From Nitrososphaerota archaeon (GTDB lineage Archaea; Thermoproteota; Bathyarchaeia; Bathyarchaeales; Bathycorpusculaceae): a stretch of 9,235 nt of DNA. Position 1 is the first letter of the stretch. The number at the start of each line of letters is the position of its first letter. The translations under genes and the position numbers were made by a program. Shown here piece by piece: positions 1 to 6,710 of this stretch. The notes under the pieces were generated by a model. The model worked only from the letters and a program-made list of their open reading frames with translations. It did no database searches and was not told where the DNA came from. The DNA lies in the NCBI GenBank assembly GCA_031282985.1, contig JAITCR010000204.1, positions 1-9,235 on the forward strand. Direction: 5' to 3'.

Positions 1-1
1 A

Positions 2-103
2 GCTTGGGAAAAAGATCGAAATAATGAAGTTAAACAGGTAAATTGGCACTTTACCACAAAACAAGCAAGAGGAAAACTAAAACATTTATACCCTAACTTA
101 TAA
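2..103 (+). pseudogene. 3' end of a DDE (IS630-like) transposase, cut by the window edge
   Basis: An open frame enters from the left edge and stops at TAA 101-103, giving the last 33 residues of a protein. The fragment begins AWEKDRN and ends with NWHFTTKQARGKLKHLYP. The pattern 'xWxFTTxxARxKLKxLYP' is, from memory, the conserved C-terminal end of IS630/DDE_3-type transposases, just after the last catalytic acidic residue. The catalytic core lies outside the window, so I cannot tell whether the gene is intact; it is listed as a partial element. No convincing terminal inverted repeat can be recognised in the 49 bases between its stop and the next gene. Family assignment is moderate, because only the tail is visible. 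Confidence 0.55.
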
Positions 104-152
104 TGTGGTCAGAGTAATAATATCGTGTAGAGGCGAAAAATGTTAATCTGTT

Positions 153-983
153 CTATTTTTGGCAAGTTTGGCAGAAGCATACTTGTCCGCCGCTGTAGTT
201 GATTTTTTCTATTTTACTTTTGCATGTGGAACATGTTTGGTCTTTTTTGTTTGGCCCCATTTTGGGTATGTACAAGTTAGGTTTGCCGTATAGATCAACA
301 AACTGGTTTTTTCCACCTGCTTCTAAGCGTTCTTCAACAAGTTGCGTGATTGCCTTGAAAAGCGCTCTTTCTTCTTCTGCGGTAAATGTACCCGTATTGC
401 GTTTAGGGTTAATTTTGGCACGATAAATAATGTCCTGAAAAGCACTATTAGATACCCCCACAACAACTGCGTTTTTTCCAGCTAAGGCCGCTTTTATATT
501 CTGCTTTTTATCCCTCAATCTTTCATTGAAGCGTTCAAAGGTAAAGTCTACCTCAAGGGGATCAAGTATTTGGCTGAAATCTCGCGTATATAGATAATTG
601 GTTTTTAACACTTTATCTTCTACTGCATGTATACAGCCTATCCCTTTTAGACTAACTGTCAAAATGACATTTTGTATGTCAAGTTTAAAATGAAATTTGG
701 GAAGTTTGGCCTGTGACTTGTGTAGCAAAATGTTGCCACCGTATTCAGGTCCTAAAACTATGTTCCAACAGTTACTAAGCTTAATCAGAATAGTGTTGCC
801 CCGCGATGTGACTGACAAAATTTTGCTGCCAACTATCGGTTCAAAGACTGATTTCTCACTGACACAGCCTATACGTTGAAGTTGCTCACTATTTTGTATT
901 TCATAGGCTATGATTGTTTTGCCCTTTACTTCTTTTTCCATTTGTCTTGCAAGGATGCGCGCTTCTATACCTTCAACACTCAT
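153..983 (-). CDS. Fpg/Nei-family (formamidopyrimidine-DNA glycosylase-like) protein with atypical active-site N-terminus
   Basis: This 276-residue protein has the Fpg/Nei layout in order: an N-terminal beta-rich domain (about 1-125), a helix-two-turn-helix region (about 140-195, with DPLEVDFT, IKAALAG and AKINPKR) and a C-terminal zinc finger, C251-x2-C254 ... C271-x2-C274, ending in the usual Cys-Gln. Fpg enzymes excise oxidised purines and cut abasic sites, using the N-terminal proline as nucleophile. Here the mature N-terminus would be Ser-Val-Glu-Gly-Ile-Glu. The Glu residues can be aligned with the PELPE motif, but the catalytic Pro is missing. The beta-hairpin RGK lysine is Asn63. As I recall, similar proteins starting MS-x-E-L-P-E occur in archaea and Clostridia. 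It follows the regulator gene by 11 bases, so the two are probably co-transcribed; the ribosome-binding site is weak. The fold is fairly certain, but the activity is not. Confidence 0.85.
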   Translation of the reverse strand: MSVEGIEARILARQMEKEVKGKTIIAYEIQNSEQLQRIGCVSEKSVFEPIVGSKILSVTSRGNTILIKLSNCWNIVLGPEYGGNILLHKSQAKLPKFHFKLDIQNVILTVSLKGIGCIHAVEDKVLKTNYLYTRDFSQILDPLEVDFTFERFNERLRDKKQNIKAALAGKNAVVVGVSNSAFQDIIYRAKINPKRNTGTFTAEEERALFKAITQLVEERLEAGGKNQFVDLYGKPNLYIPKMGPNKKDQTCSTCKSKIEKINYSGGQVCFCQTCQK

Positions 984-994
984 GGTGTTTTCTT

Positions 995-1828
995 CTATGC
1001 ACTTTTTGCGTCTTTAACTTCATATATTATGTCATTTGAGAACCGCATGTTTTGCGTATCTATTTCTTGTATCATTTTGTTTACCATACGCCCAACTACA
1101 AATACTAGTACATTTAGACCTCTTGATGCAGCTATGACAGCTGAATGACTGATACCAAATTCTATGTCTGCTTTTAATTCTAACTTGTTAACTACAGCTC
1201 TGCCAACGGCACCCATAACTCCTATACGATCGGGTTTGAATTCATCTATTAGACTTTTGATTTTTGCTATATCAGCGTTTCTTGAGCCACCTTTGCGAAT
1301 GCTAGGCAATTTGATAATTAGGATTTTACCTTGCTTTAGTTTAACTTTGCCTTTCAAGTCTTTTAAGCCAATATCTTCTCCTAAGACTGCATTGTTTGCT
1401 GCTATGCCTATAGCTTCAACATTTGGATCGTTTACGGGTACAGTGTAAAAGACACCTCCTTTAGTTATGAGTCCTACTTGTTCGCCGATTTTTACGGGAA
1501 GAGTTGCTATGGCTATCCAAGCGTGGTCAACTTTTAATTCATTTTTTATGGTTTTGACGTATGTATCGAGGTTTTTTAGTTCGTCACGAAGTTTTGTTAT
1601 ACCCTTTGGGGTTAAGCGGTAGTCTGCTCGTTCAGATCCTGCTTCAAGGAGGCCTTCTCTAGATAGTTTCTTAAAATATTTGGATATGGCTTGTATTGTG
1701 ATTCCTATAGTGTCGCTTATGTCTTTTTGCTTTATATGAGGCTGATGTCTCATAACTTCAAGTAAAATTTGAAATTTTGTAAATTCTCCTTTATCTCGTA
1801 GTAAAATGTCTTGAAGCTGTTTTTTCAT
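995..1828 (-). CDS. Winged-helix transcriptional regulator with large archaeal C-terminal domain
   Basis: The N-terminal part (about 15-85) is a winged helix-turn-helix of MarR/ArsR-like type. A helix ILLEVMRHQP is followed by IKQKDISDTIGITIQAISKYFKKL (turn and recognition helix, about 32-55) and then a wing, LLEAG...YRLTPKG. The remaining 190 residues form a domain I cannot name with certainty. It contains GITKGG-like and GVMGAVGRAVVNKL segments (about 120-126 and 203-215) and ends with a hydrophobic AVIAASRGLNVLVFVVGRMV stretch. It has no cysteine, so a Cys-based metal site is excluded. It resembles archaeal wHTH proteins of about 270 residues. The gene is divergent from cbiMNQO across 84 bases that contain a dyad, which makes it a candidate regulator of cobalt/nickel uptake and of itself; that is inference. 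The start ATG at 1828 has a weak AGGA upstream. Confidence 0.8.
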   Translation of the reverse strand: MKKQLQDILLRDKGEFTKFQILLEVMRHQPHIKQKDISDTIGITIQAISKYFKKLSREGLLEAGSERADYRLTPKGITKLRDELKNLDTYVKTIKNELKVDHAWIAIATLPVKIGEQVGLITKGGVFYTVPVNDPNVEAIGIAANNAVLGEDIGLKDLKGKVKLKQGKILIIKLPSIRKGGSRNADIAKIKSLIDEFKPDRIGVMGAVGRAVVNKLELKADIEFGISHSAVIAASRGLNVLVFVVGRMVNKMIQEIDTQNMRFSNDIIYEVKDAKSA

Positions 1829-1848
1829 ATTTCCTATTCAACCATTAG

Positions 1849-1878
1849 TTAACCAACGTTAAACGAACTTTTATATGT
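1849..1878. promoter_or_regulatory. Divergent promoter: shared TATA element plus inverted repeat
   Basis: Positions 1849-1862 read TTAAC-CAAC-GTTAA, a perfect 5-base inverted repeat around a 4-base spacer. Directly beside it, 1868-1878 reads CTTTTATATGT. This serves as an archaeal TATA box for cbiM on the plus strand (predicted start about 1898, leader about 15 bases) and, read on the minus strand as ACATATAAAAG, as a TATA box for the regulator gene (predicted start about 1848). The dyad would then lie just upstream of the cbiM TATA box and close to the regulator's transcription start, which suits a regulator controlling both directions. The TATA element is well supported by position; the operator role is inferred. 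Confidence 0.5.
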
Positions 1879-1912
1879 TATTGGCTGAATTATCCAACAA
1901 GGAGAACAATAT

Positions 1913-2602
1913 ATGCACATAATGGAAGGTTTTCTACCACCAGAATGGTGTATAGTCTGGTTTGTAATATCCATTCCCGTACTTGTGTATGGAATTTATA
2001 AATTAACAAAAATCACAAAAAAAGTCCCTGAAGCCAAACCCCTTCTGGCATTGATGGGCGCATTCATATTTGTAATCTCAGCCCTCAAACTTCCCTCCGT
2101 AGTCGGAAGTAGTTCACATCCAACTGGCACAGGCTTAGCTGCAGTCTTTTTCGGTCCCGCTGTAGCAGGAGTCCTATCACTTATAGTTCTGGTGTTCCAA
2201 GCCTTACTGTTGGCACATGGCGGGTTAACTACACTTGGTGCAAATGTGTTTTCTATGGGTATAGCCGGTCCCGCTGTAGGTTTTGCCATATGGATGATAT
2301 TTAAACGAGCAAAACTTTCCCCCTCAGTGGGAATCTTTACTTCCGTTGCCCTAAGTGACTTAGTAACATACGTTGTAACATCAATACAACTTGCTCTTGC
2401 TTACCCCTCAGAAGGAAGTGTTTTAGCAGCTTTTACAAAATTTGCTGCCATATATGCTGTAACACAGATTCCAATAGCAATCGCTGAAGGCATTGTTGCT
2501 GTTCTAATCTTTAGCTTCCTAGCAAAACACAAGGGTAACATTCTCTCTTTGTTAAAGGTAATTAAGAGTCCCGTTTCAAACGTGGACAAAGAGGTGAACT
2601 AA
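1913..2602 (+). CDS. cbiM: CbiM, substrate-binding membrane component of ECF-type Co2+/Ni2+ transporter
   Basis: CbiM is the core S-component that captures Co2+ (or Ni2+) for the CbiMNQO importer. The 229-residue length is normal. The protein begins Met-His-Ile-Met-Glu-Gly. In this family the free N-terminal Met1, His2 and a later conserved His bind the metal, so the ATG at 1913, not the one at 1922, must be the start. The later His is H69 in SSHPTGTG. The family block LLAHGGLTTLGANVFSMGIAGP (about 100-121) is present, followed by several membrane helices. GGAG at 1901-1904, 8 bases before the ATG, is a good ribosome-binding site. It is the first gene of a tight operon; cbiN starts one base after its stop. 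A nickel variant (NikM) cannot be excluded by sequence alone, but the CbiN partner favours cobalt. Confidence 0.95.
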   Translation: MHIMEGFLPPEWCIVWFVISIPVLVYGIYKLTKITKKVPEAKPLLALMGAFIFVISALKLPSVVGSSSHPTGTGLAAVFFGPAVAGVLSLIVLVFQALLLAHGGLTTLGANVFSMGIAGPAVGFAIWMIFKRAKLSPSVGIFTSVALSDLVTYVVTSIQLALAYPSEGSVLAAFTKFAAIYAVTQIPIAIAEGIVAVLIFSFLAKHKGNILSLLKVIKSPVSNVDKEVN

Positions 2603-2603
2603 C

Positions 2604-3125
2604 ATGAAGTACTGGCCTTACATTGCATTGGCAATTGCATTACCAATACTATTCGCAGCTTACACAATAGCTTTAGGCTATACTTCACTGTCTGATGAAC
2701 TAATTACACTACCAAACGAAACTGAAATTCTATTGTTCTCTCTTCAAGCAGGAATAGGAGCTGCAACTATCGGGCACTTCCTTGGCTCTTTTAAGGGTGA
2801 AAAATCAAAAAAACTCTCCACAGCTAAGGATGTCAAACAGAAACAGAAATTTGATTTAAAATACCTCCTAAAATACCTCATATTAATAGTAGCTTTAATA
2901 GCTATATTCATATTGCCGTTCGTAATTAATTCCGGTGCTGAATTCAGCGGTACAGATGGTCAAGGACCAGAAGCCATTGAATCAGACGGTTATACGCCTT
3001 GGATTGAACCATTAGGATTACAACCAAGTGAGTTGGGCGAAAAAGTGCTGTTCTCACTTCAGGTGGCTATCGGTGCTGTTATCCTTGGCTATTATATTGG
3101 GTATACGAGGGCAAAGGGCCACTGA
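2604..3125 (+). CDS. cbiN: CbiN, double-length (tandem CbiN-like halves) cobalt transporter component
   Basis: CbiN is the small auxiliary membrane protein that CbiM needs for metal uptake. Typical CbiN proteins are about 90-105 residues with two membrane helices; this one is 173 residues with four. The C-terminal half (about 85-173) is canonical: a helix LIVALIAIFILPFVIN, the loop GAEFSGTDGQGPEAIE (111-126), the EPLGLQPSELGEK segment and a helix VLFSLQVAIGAVILGYYIGY. The N-terminal half (1-66) has the same helix-loop-helix plan. Its second helix, LLFSLQAGIGAATIGHFLG, clearly matches the last helix, but its loop lacks the GAEF/DGQ region. A charged Lys-rich linker (about 64-86) joins the halves. 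GAGGTGA at 2591-2597, 6 bases before the ATG, is a strong ribosome-binding site. The duplication is seen directly; its functional meaning is unknown. Confidence 0.9.
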   Translation: MKYWPYIALAIALPILFAAYTIALGYTSLSDELITLPNETEILLFSLQAGIGAATIGHFLGSFKGEKSKKLSTAKDVKQKQKFDLKYLLKYLILIVALIAIFILPFVINSGAEFSGTDGQGPEAIESDGYTPWIEPLGLQPSELGEKVLFSLQVAIGAVILGYYIGYTRAKGH

Positions 3126-3129
3126 TAAT

Positions 3130-3150
3130 ATGGACGGAAACATTCATTGA
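3130..3150 (+). other. Six-codon micro-ORF overlapping the cbiQ start
   Basis: ATG at 3130 reads Met-Asp-Gly-Asn-Ile-His and stops at TGA 3148-3150. That stop overlaps the TTG start of cbiQ as TTGA. AAAGGG at about 3113-3118 could be its ribosome-binding site. Either this is a coupling device in which the ribosome terminates and restarts one base back, or the original cbiQ start was this ATG and a one-base deletion put it out of frame. Confidence 0.35.
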
Positions 3151-3962
3151 GTCATTCTGATCTCTATGCAGAAGTAGACCGATCAGCTTACACAAATGCG
3201 ATAGCAAAAAGTAGCCCTATAACTAAAACTTTTTTTGCACTTTCCACACTTGCCATATGTGTCTTCGCACCAACATTTGTACCAACATTTATTGTGCCTA
3301 TTATAGTGTTTATTTTATGTACCATTTTAATATTAGGCGTTGCTAAAGTCAAACTTCGTCTTTATCTTAACTTACTTATCTACCCCACTATTATGGCTGC
3401 AATTAGTTGTATCTTTTTAGCTCTGTTTTTCGGTACCGGCGATCCCATTGCACAATTTTCTCTACCTTGGACTACTTGGTCAATTTATAAAAGTGGGATT
3501 TTGACAAGTGTGATTACTTTCTTTAGAGTTGAAGGTGCTCTTTCTTGTCTGTTCTTTTTAATATTAACTACTTCAATAACTGACCTTAGTCTAATACTTA
3601 GACGTGTGCATGTTCCAAAAGTCCTTCTTGAGATATCACTGCTAATTTATCGCTACATATTTGTATTCTTAGAAGTTGCTGAACAAATGACAATAGCTCA
3701 ATTAATGCGATTAGGCAAGGGTGGTTGGATGAAAAGAATACGTGGTTTCGCTTTACTTGCAGGTAACCTCTTCATACGATCCTTAGAGCAGGCTGAACGT
3801 ACTTTTACTGCGATGAATGCACGAGGTTACGATGGGCCTATATATGTTTTAGAAGATTTTCCTAAATCAAATAAATTAATGCTTATTGTTATAGTGCTTT
3901 TTAATGTGTTATTTGCTCTTGTGGTTTACATGCTTTATTTAACAAACTTTGGAGTTCTGTAA
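3147..3962 (+). CDS. cbiQ: CbiQ, transmembrane T-component of ECF-type cobalt transporter
   Basis: CbiQ is the energy-coupling membrane subunit that links the ATPase CbiO to CbiM/N. The 271-residue protein has an N-terminal amphipathic region with DRSAYTN (about 11-17, typical of CbiQ), several hydrophobic helices between about 28 and 170, and the two cytoplasmic coupling motifs of EcfT proteins: AQLMRLG (184-190) and AMNARGYDG (222-230). A last helix lies near 243-266. The only in-frame start is TTG at 3147, because an in-frame TAA lies at 3126-3128. GGACGG at 3132-3137 could be its ribosome-binding site. An ATG at 3130 opens a six-codon frame whose TGA overlaps the TTG, so the true start is uncertain. 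cbiO follows within one base of the stop. Confidence 0.93.
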   Translation: MSHSDLYAEVDRSAYTNAIAKSSPITKTFFALSTLAICVFAPTFVPTFIVPIIVFILCTILILGVAKVKLRLYLNLLIYPTIMAAISCIFLALFFGTGDPIAQFSLPWTTWSIYKSGILTSVITFFRVEGALSCLFFLILTTSITDLSLILRRVHVPKVLLEISLLIYRYIFVFLEVAEQMTIAQLMRLGKGGWMKRIRGFALLAGNLFIRSLEQAERTFTAMNARGYDGPIYVLEDFPKSNKLMLIVIVLFNVLFALVVYMLYLTNFGVL

Positions 3963-3963
3963 A

Positions 3964-4812
3964 ATGCTGTTTAAAATTGAACATTTGGTGCATCAATATT
4001 CAGACGGAACATTAGCCTTAGATGATGTGTCTTTGGAATTTAATCATGGTGATCGTATTGCACTTTTAGGCACTAATGGTTCAGGTAAAACAACCCTACT
4101 TAACCATTTAAACGGTATACTTAAGCCCACTTCAGGTACAATTTGCTATGAAAATAAACCATTAGGGTATAGTTCTAAGGCATTACTTGACTTAAGACGT
4201 CACGTTGGCTTTGTTTTCCAAGATCCCAATGACCAACTTTTCGCGCCCACTGTAAAACAAGATGTTGCTTTTGGGCCATTAAATCTTGGTTTACCCCAAG
4301 AGCAAGTTAAAAAAATTGTTGCAGATGCACTACAAACTGTTGATATGGCCGATTTCGCTGAAAAACCTCCCCATTTCCTAAGCCTTGGACAGAAAAAACG
4401 AGTTGCCCTAGCAGGTGTATTAGCCATGCAACCCGAAGTTATCATAATGGATGAACCAACATCAAATCTTGACCCAAGGGCTACAAGCGAAATTCTTCAT
4501 TTACTCTTGCAGTTAAATAAGGAAAAAAATATCACTTTACTTTTAGCCACCCATGATGTTGACATGGTGCCACTATTTGCTAACAAGCTTTTCATTCTAA
4601 AAAAAGGTAAATTGATGTCTGAAGGTAAACCTAAAGAACTTTTTTCAAACACTGAACTAATAAGAGATGTTTACCTGCGTTCACCCCGAATAGCACACCT
4701 CTTTGAAGTTCTAAAGAAAGAAAACGGCATACCAATTTCTGATGAATACCCATTGACAATTAGTGAGGCAAGAAAAGAAATTCTAAGACTCTTAGAAACT
4801 GCAAAAAAATAA
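3964..4812 (+). CDS. cbiO: CbiO, ATPase component of ECF-type cobalt transporter
   Basis: CbiO is the cytoplasmic ABC ATPase that drives the CbiMNQ membrane complex. All motifs are in place with the ATG at 3964: Walker A GTNGSGKTT (36-44), Q-loop FQDPNDQLF (85-93), an ABC signature LSLGQKKRVA (139-148), Walker B VIIMDEP (159-165), D-loop SNLD and the switch His in ATHD (H197). The FQDPNDQLFAPTV segment is characteristic of ECF ATPases. The signature has Leu where LSGGQ normally has its first Gly. The 282-residue length is normal for CbiO, with a C-terminal extension of about 60 residues after the ATPase core. I chose ATG 3964 over the TTG at 3949 because GGAG at 3951-3954 is placed correctly for it and the protein then starts at the usual point. 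It is the last gene of the operon. Confidence 0.95.
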   Translation: MLFKIEHLVHQYSDGTLALDDVSLEFNHGDRIALLGTNGSGKTTLLNHLNGILKPTSGTICYENKPLGYSSKALLDLRRHVGFVFQDPNDQLFAPTVKQDVAFGPLNLGLPQEQVKKIVADALQTVDMADFAEKPPHFLSLGQKKRVALAGVLAMQPEVIIMDEPTSNLDPRATSEILHLLLQLNKEKNITLLLATHDVDMVPLFANKLFILKKGKLMSEGKPKELFSNTELIRDVYLRSPRIAHLFEVLKKENGIPISDEYPLTISEARKEILRLLETAKK

Positions 4813-4814
4813 CC

Positions 4815-4850
4815 AAAAAAGTAGTGTGCACTTTTTAGGTACACGTTTTC
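4815..4850. terminator. Bidirectional terminator between convergent cbiO and P1B ATPase genes
   Basis: AAAAAGT at 4816-4822 and ACTTTTT at 4830-4836 are perfect inverted arms around a 7-base loop. The run of T on the plus strand (4832-4836, then further T-rich sequence to about 4857) follows cbiO. The run of A at 4815-4820 gives a run of T on the minus strand, after the ATPase gene. Archaeal termination depends mostly on oligo-T, so this 38-base gap could stop both transcripts. Confidence 0.5.
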
Positions 4851-6689
4851 TTATTTTACTCTTAGAAGCCTAAACGAGTTAATCATAACTATTAGTGCGT
4901 TGCTTTCGTGAATTATGGAAGCTGCTAATGGTGATATTAGCCCTTGGCTGGATAGTGCTATGCCTATGATGTTTACTGCTATAGCAAAGACGATGTTCTG
5001 TTTAATTATGGACATTGTTGTTTTGCCAATTTTTAACAGTTGAGATAATTTTGATAAGTCATCTGTTACTAACACGGCACCTGCGGTTTCAATGGCTACT
5101 TCTGTTCCTGAGAGGCCCATGGCTATTCCTATGTCTGCTTGGGCGAGTGCTGGAGCATCGTTTATCCCATCTCCCACCATGGCAACGGTTAAGTTTTGGT
5201 TTTTAAAGTTTTTAATTTTATTTACTTTGTCAGTTGGCATTAATTCTGCTATAACTTTGTCAATATTGCATGTTGTTGCGACGGTGTTGGCTACGTTTTT
5301 ATTGTCGCCTGTTAGCATTATGATTTGTTTTACGCCGTTTTCTTTTATTTGTGCTACTATGTTTTTCATGTTTTCTCTGGGTTGGTCTGATAGGCTTATT
5401 GCACCAAGTAACAATTGTTGTTTTGCAATAAGAACAACTGTGTTTTGGTCTTGTTTAGTTACTATGTATTTTTGTGCTTCTGGTGTTATCTGGACTGCAT
5501 ATTTTTGCATTAAGCGTGTATTGCCAACGATTATGTTTGTTTCATTGTTATTTATGCTAACTCCTAAACCTGGATGATGCTCAAAACCGTCAAGACGTGT
5601 AATGTTTAAACCTTTTTTGAGGGCTTCATCTATTATGGCCTTTGCAAATGGGTGTTCAGAGCATTTCTCTGCCTCAGCTGCAAACTGTAAAATTTCTTCA
5701 GAGCTGTATTGTTGACTAAAACTTTGTATATCTATAACTTCCAATGCCCCTTTAGTTATAGTTCCCGTTTTATCCATAACTAAAACGTCAATTTTTGACA
5801 TTTTTTCCAAAGTTTCCCCATTTCGTATAAGAATACCCCTCCTTGCAGCATTTCCAATACTGGTGACAATAGCTGCAGGAGTTGAAAGAACAAGCGCACA
5901 TGGACAGGCTATAATAAACACCGCCGCCATACGCATTAGGTCTTGTGTTAACGCAAAAACAATTACCCCAAGTATAAGAATGATGGGTGTAAAATATTTT
6001 GCGTATTTATCTGCAGCTCGCTCTATAGGCGCCTTCTTCTCTTTTGCCTCTTTTACCAATGCTATTATTTTGCCATACGTGCTTTCTTCTCCAACTGCTG
6101 TTGCAGCTACATATATGGCGCCCTGTTGAACTATAGTTCCACTATAAACACTTGCCCCCTCAGCTTTTTCTATAGGTACAGACTCACCTGTAACTGAGGC
6201 CTGATTGACGTATGCATGTCCTCTCTGAATAACTCCATCTGCTGGAATTTTCGCTCCAGGCCTAACTATGATGGTCTCCCCAACTTTAATTTCATAAGGC
6301 TTAATCTGAACCTCTTGTCCCTCTCTAAGTACAGTTGCTATCTGAGGCTGCTCCTCAACAAGTTTCTGTATGGCCCTTGTACTTCTCTGTTGAGCATAAT
6401 CCTCCAACATCTCCCCCCCTACTAACATAAAGGCAACAATTGTTGCAGGAAAATACTCACCACTAACTATAGATGCCACTATTGCTATCGTAGCTAACAT
6501 GTCCATGCTAAAAACGCGTTCACGAAGACTCTTAATAGCCTCATACCCTATGGTTAATAATGCTAAAACTGCTGAAAAAAACTGAAAACAAAACGTTACT
6601 GTTAACGGTAATAACTCAAAAGTAGTTGCTATCCAGCCTGTTAAACCTAAAACCGTAAAAATAAAAAGTATCACTTGTTTAAAATTCAT
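4851..6689 (-). CDS. P1B-type heavy-metal translocating ATPase without N-terminal metal-binding domain
   Basis: This is a membrane pump that exports a transition metal by ATP hydrolysis. Visible landmarks are membrane helices at about 5-22, 28-48, 62-77 and 79-92; the actuator loop TGES (167-170); the TM6 ion-site motif CPC (262-264, in ACPCALVLSTPAA); phosphorylated D306 in DKTGT; the P1B-specific SEHP (344-347) in the nucleotide domain; TGDN (460-463); GDGINDAP (506-513); and two final helices. The 612 residues start directly at the first helix, so there is no ferredoxin-like or His-rich metal-binding domain. TM7 carries N573 where ZntA-type pumps have Lys, and TM8 has H594-E595 where Zn pumps have Asp, Cu pumps have Met and P1B-4 pumps have HEG. 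The substrate is therefore uncertain. A strong GGAAGG site precedes the ATG. The CsoR-like gene lies 21 bases upstream, so the two form an operon. Confidence 0.93.
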   Translation of the reverse strand: MNFKQVILFIFTVLGLTGWIATTFELLPLTVTFCFQFFSAVLALLTIGYEAIKSLRERVFSMDMLATIAIVASIVSGEYFPATIVAFMLVGGEMLEDYAQQRSTRAIQKLVEEQPQIATVLREGQEVQIKPYEIKVGETIIVRPGAKIPADGVIQRGHAYVNQASVTGESVPIEKAEGASVYSGTIVQQGAIYVAATAVGEESTYGKIIALVKEAKEKKAPIERAADKYAKYFTPIILILGVIVFALTQDLMRMAAVFIIACPCALVLSTPAAIVTSIGNAARRGILIRNGETLEKMSKIDVLVMDKTGTITKGALEVIDIQSFSQQYSSEEILQFAAEAEKCSEHPFAKAIIDEALKKGLNITRLDGFEHHPGLGVSINNNETNIIVGNTRLMQKYAVQITPEAQKYIVTKQDQNTVVLIAKQQLLLGAISLSDQPRENMKNIVAQIKENGVKQIIMLTGDNKNVANTVATTCNIDKVIAELMPTDKVNKIKNFKNQNLTVAMVGDGINDAPALAQADIGIAMGLSGTEVAIETAGAVLVTDDLSKLSQLLKIGKTTMSIIKQNIVFAIAVNIIGIALSSQGLISPLAASIIHESNALIVMINSFRLLRVK

Positions 6690-6710
6690 AATTTTCCTTC
6701 CTTAACGGTG

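Noticed and set aside
1..5. AGCTT at the very first bases, as at a HindIII-cut clone end
   Set aside because: Five bases at a window boundary are not evidence; the window may begin anywhere in a longer sequence.
1829..1912. Cobalamin riboswitch upstream of cbiM
   Set aside because: The predicted leader is only about 15 bases, far too short, and no B12-box-like sequence is present. Control by a DNA-binding regulator is more likely.
3949..3963. TTG at 3949 as the start of cbiO
   Set aside because: It would overlap cbiQ by 14 bases and remove the well-spaced GGAG site from its role; ATG 3964 gives the usual CbiO N-terminus.
5092..5577. Plus-strand 161-codon frame opposite the P1B ATPase
   Set aside because: It is fully inside the ATPase gene on the other strand and has no independent coding signs.
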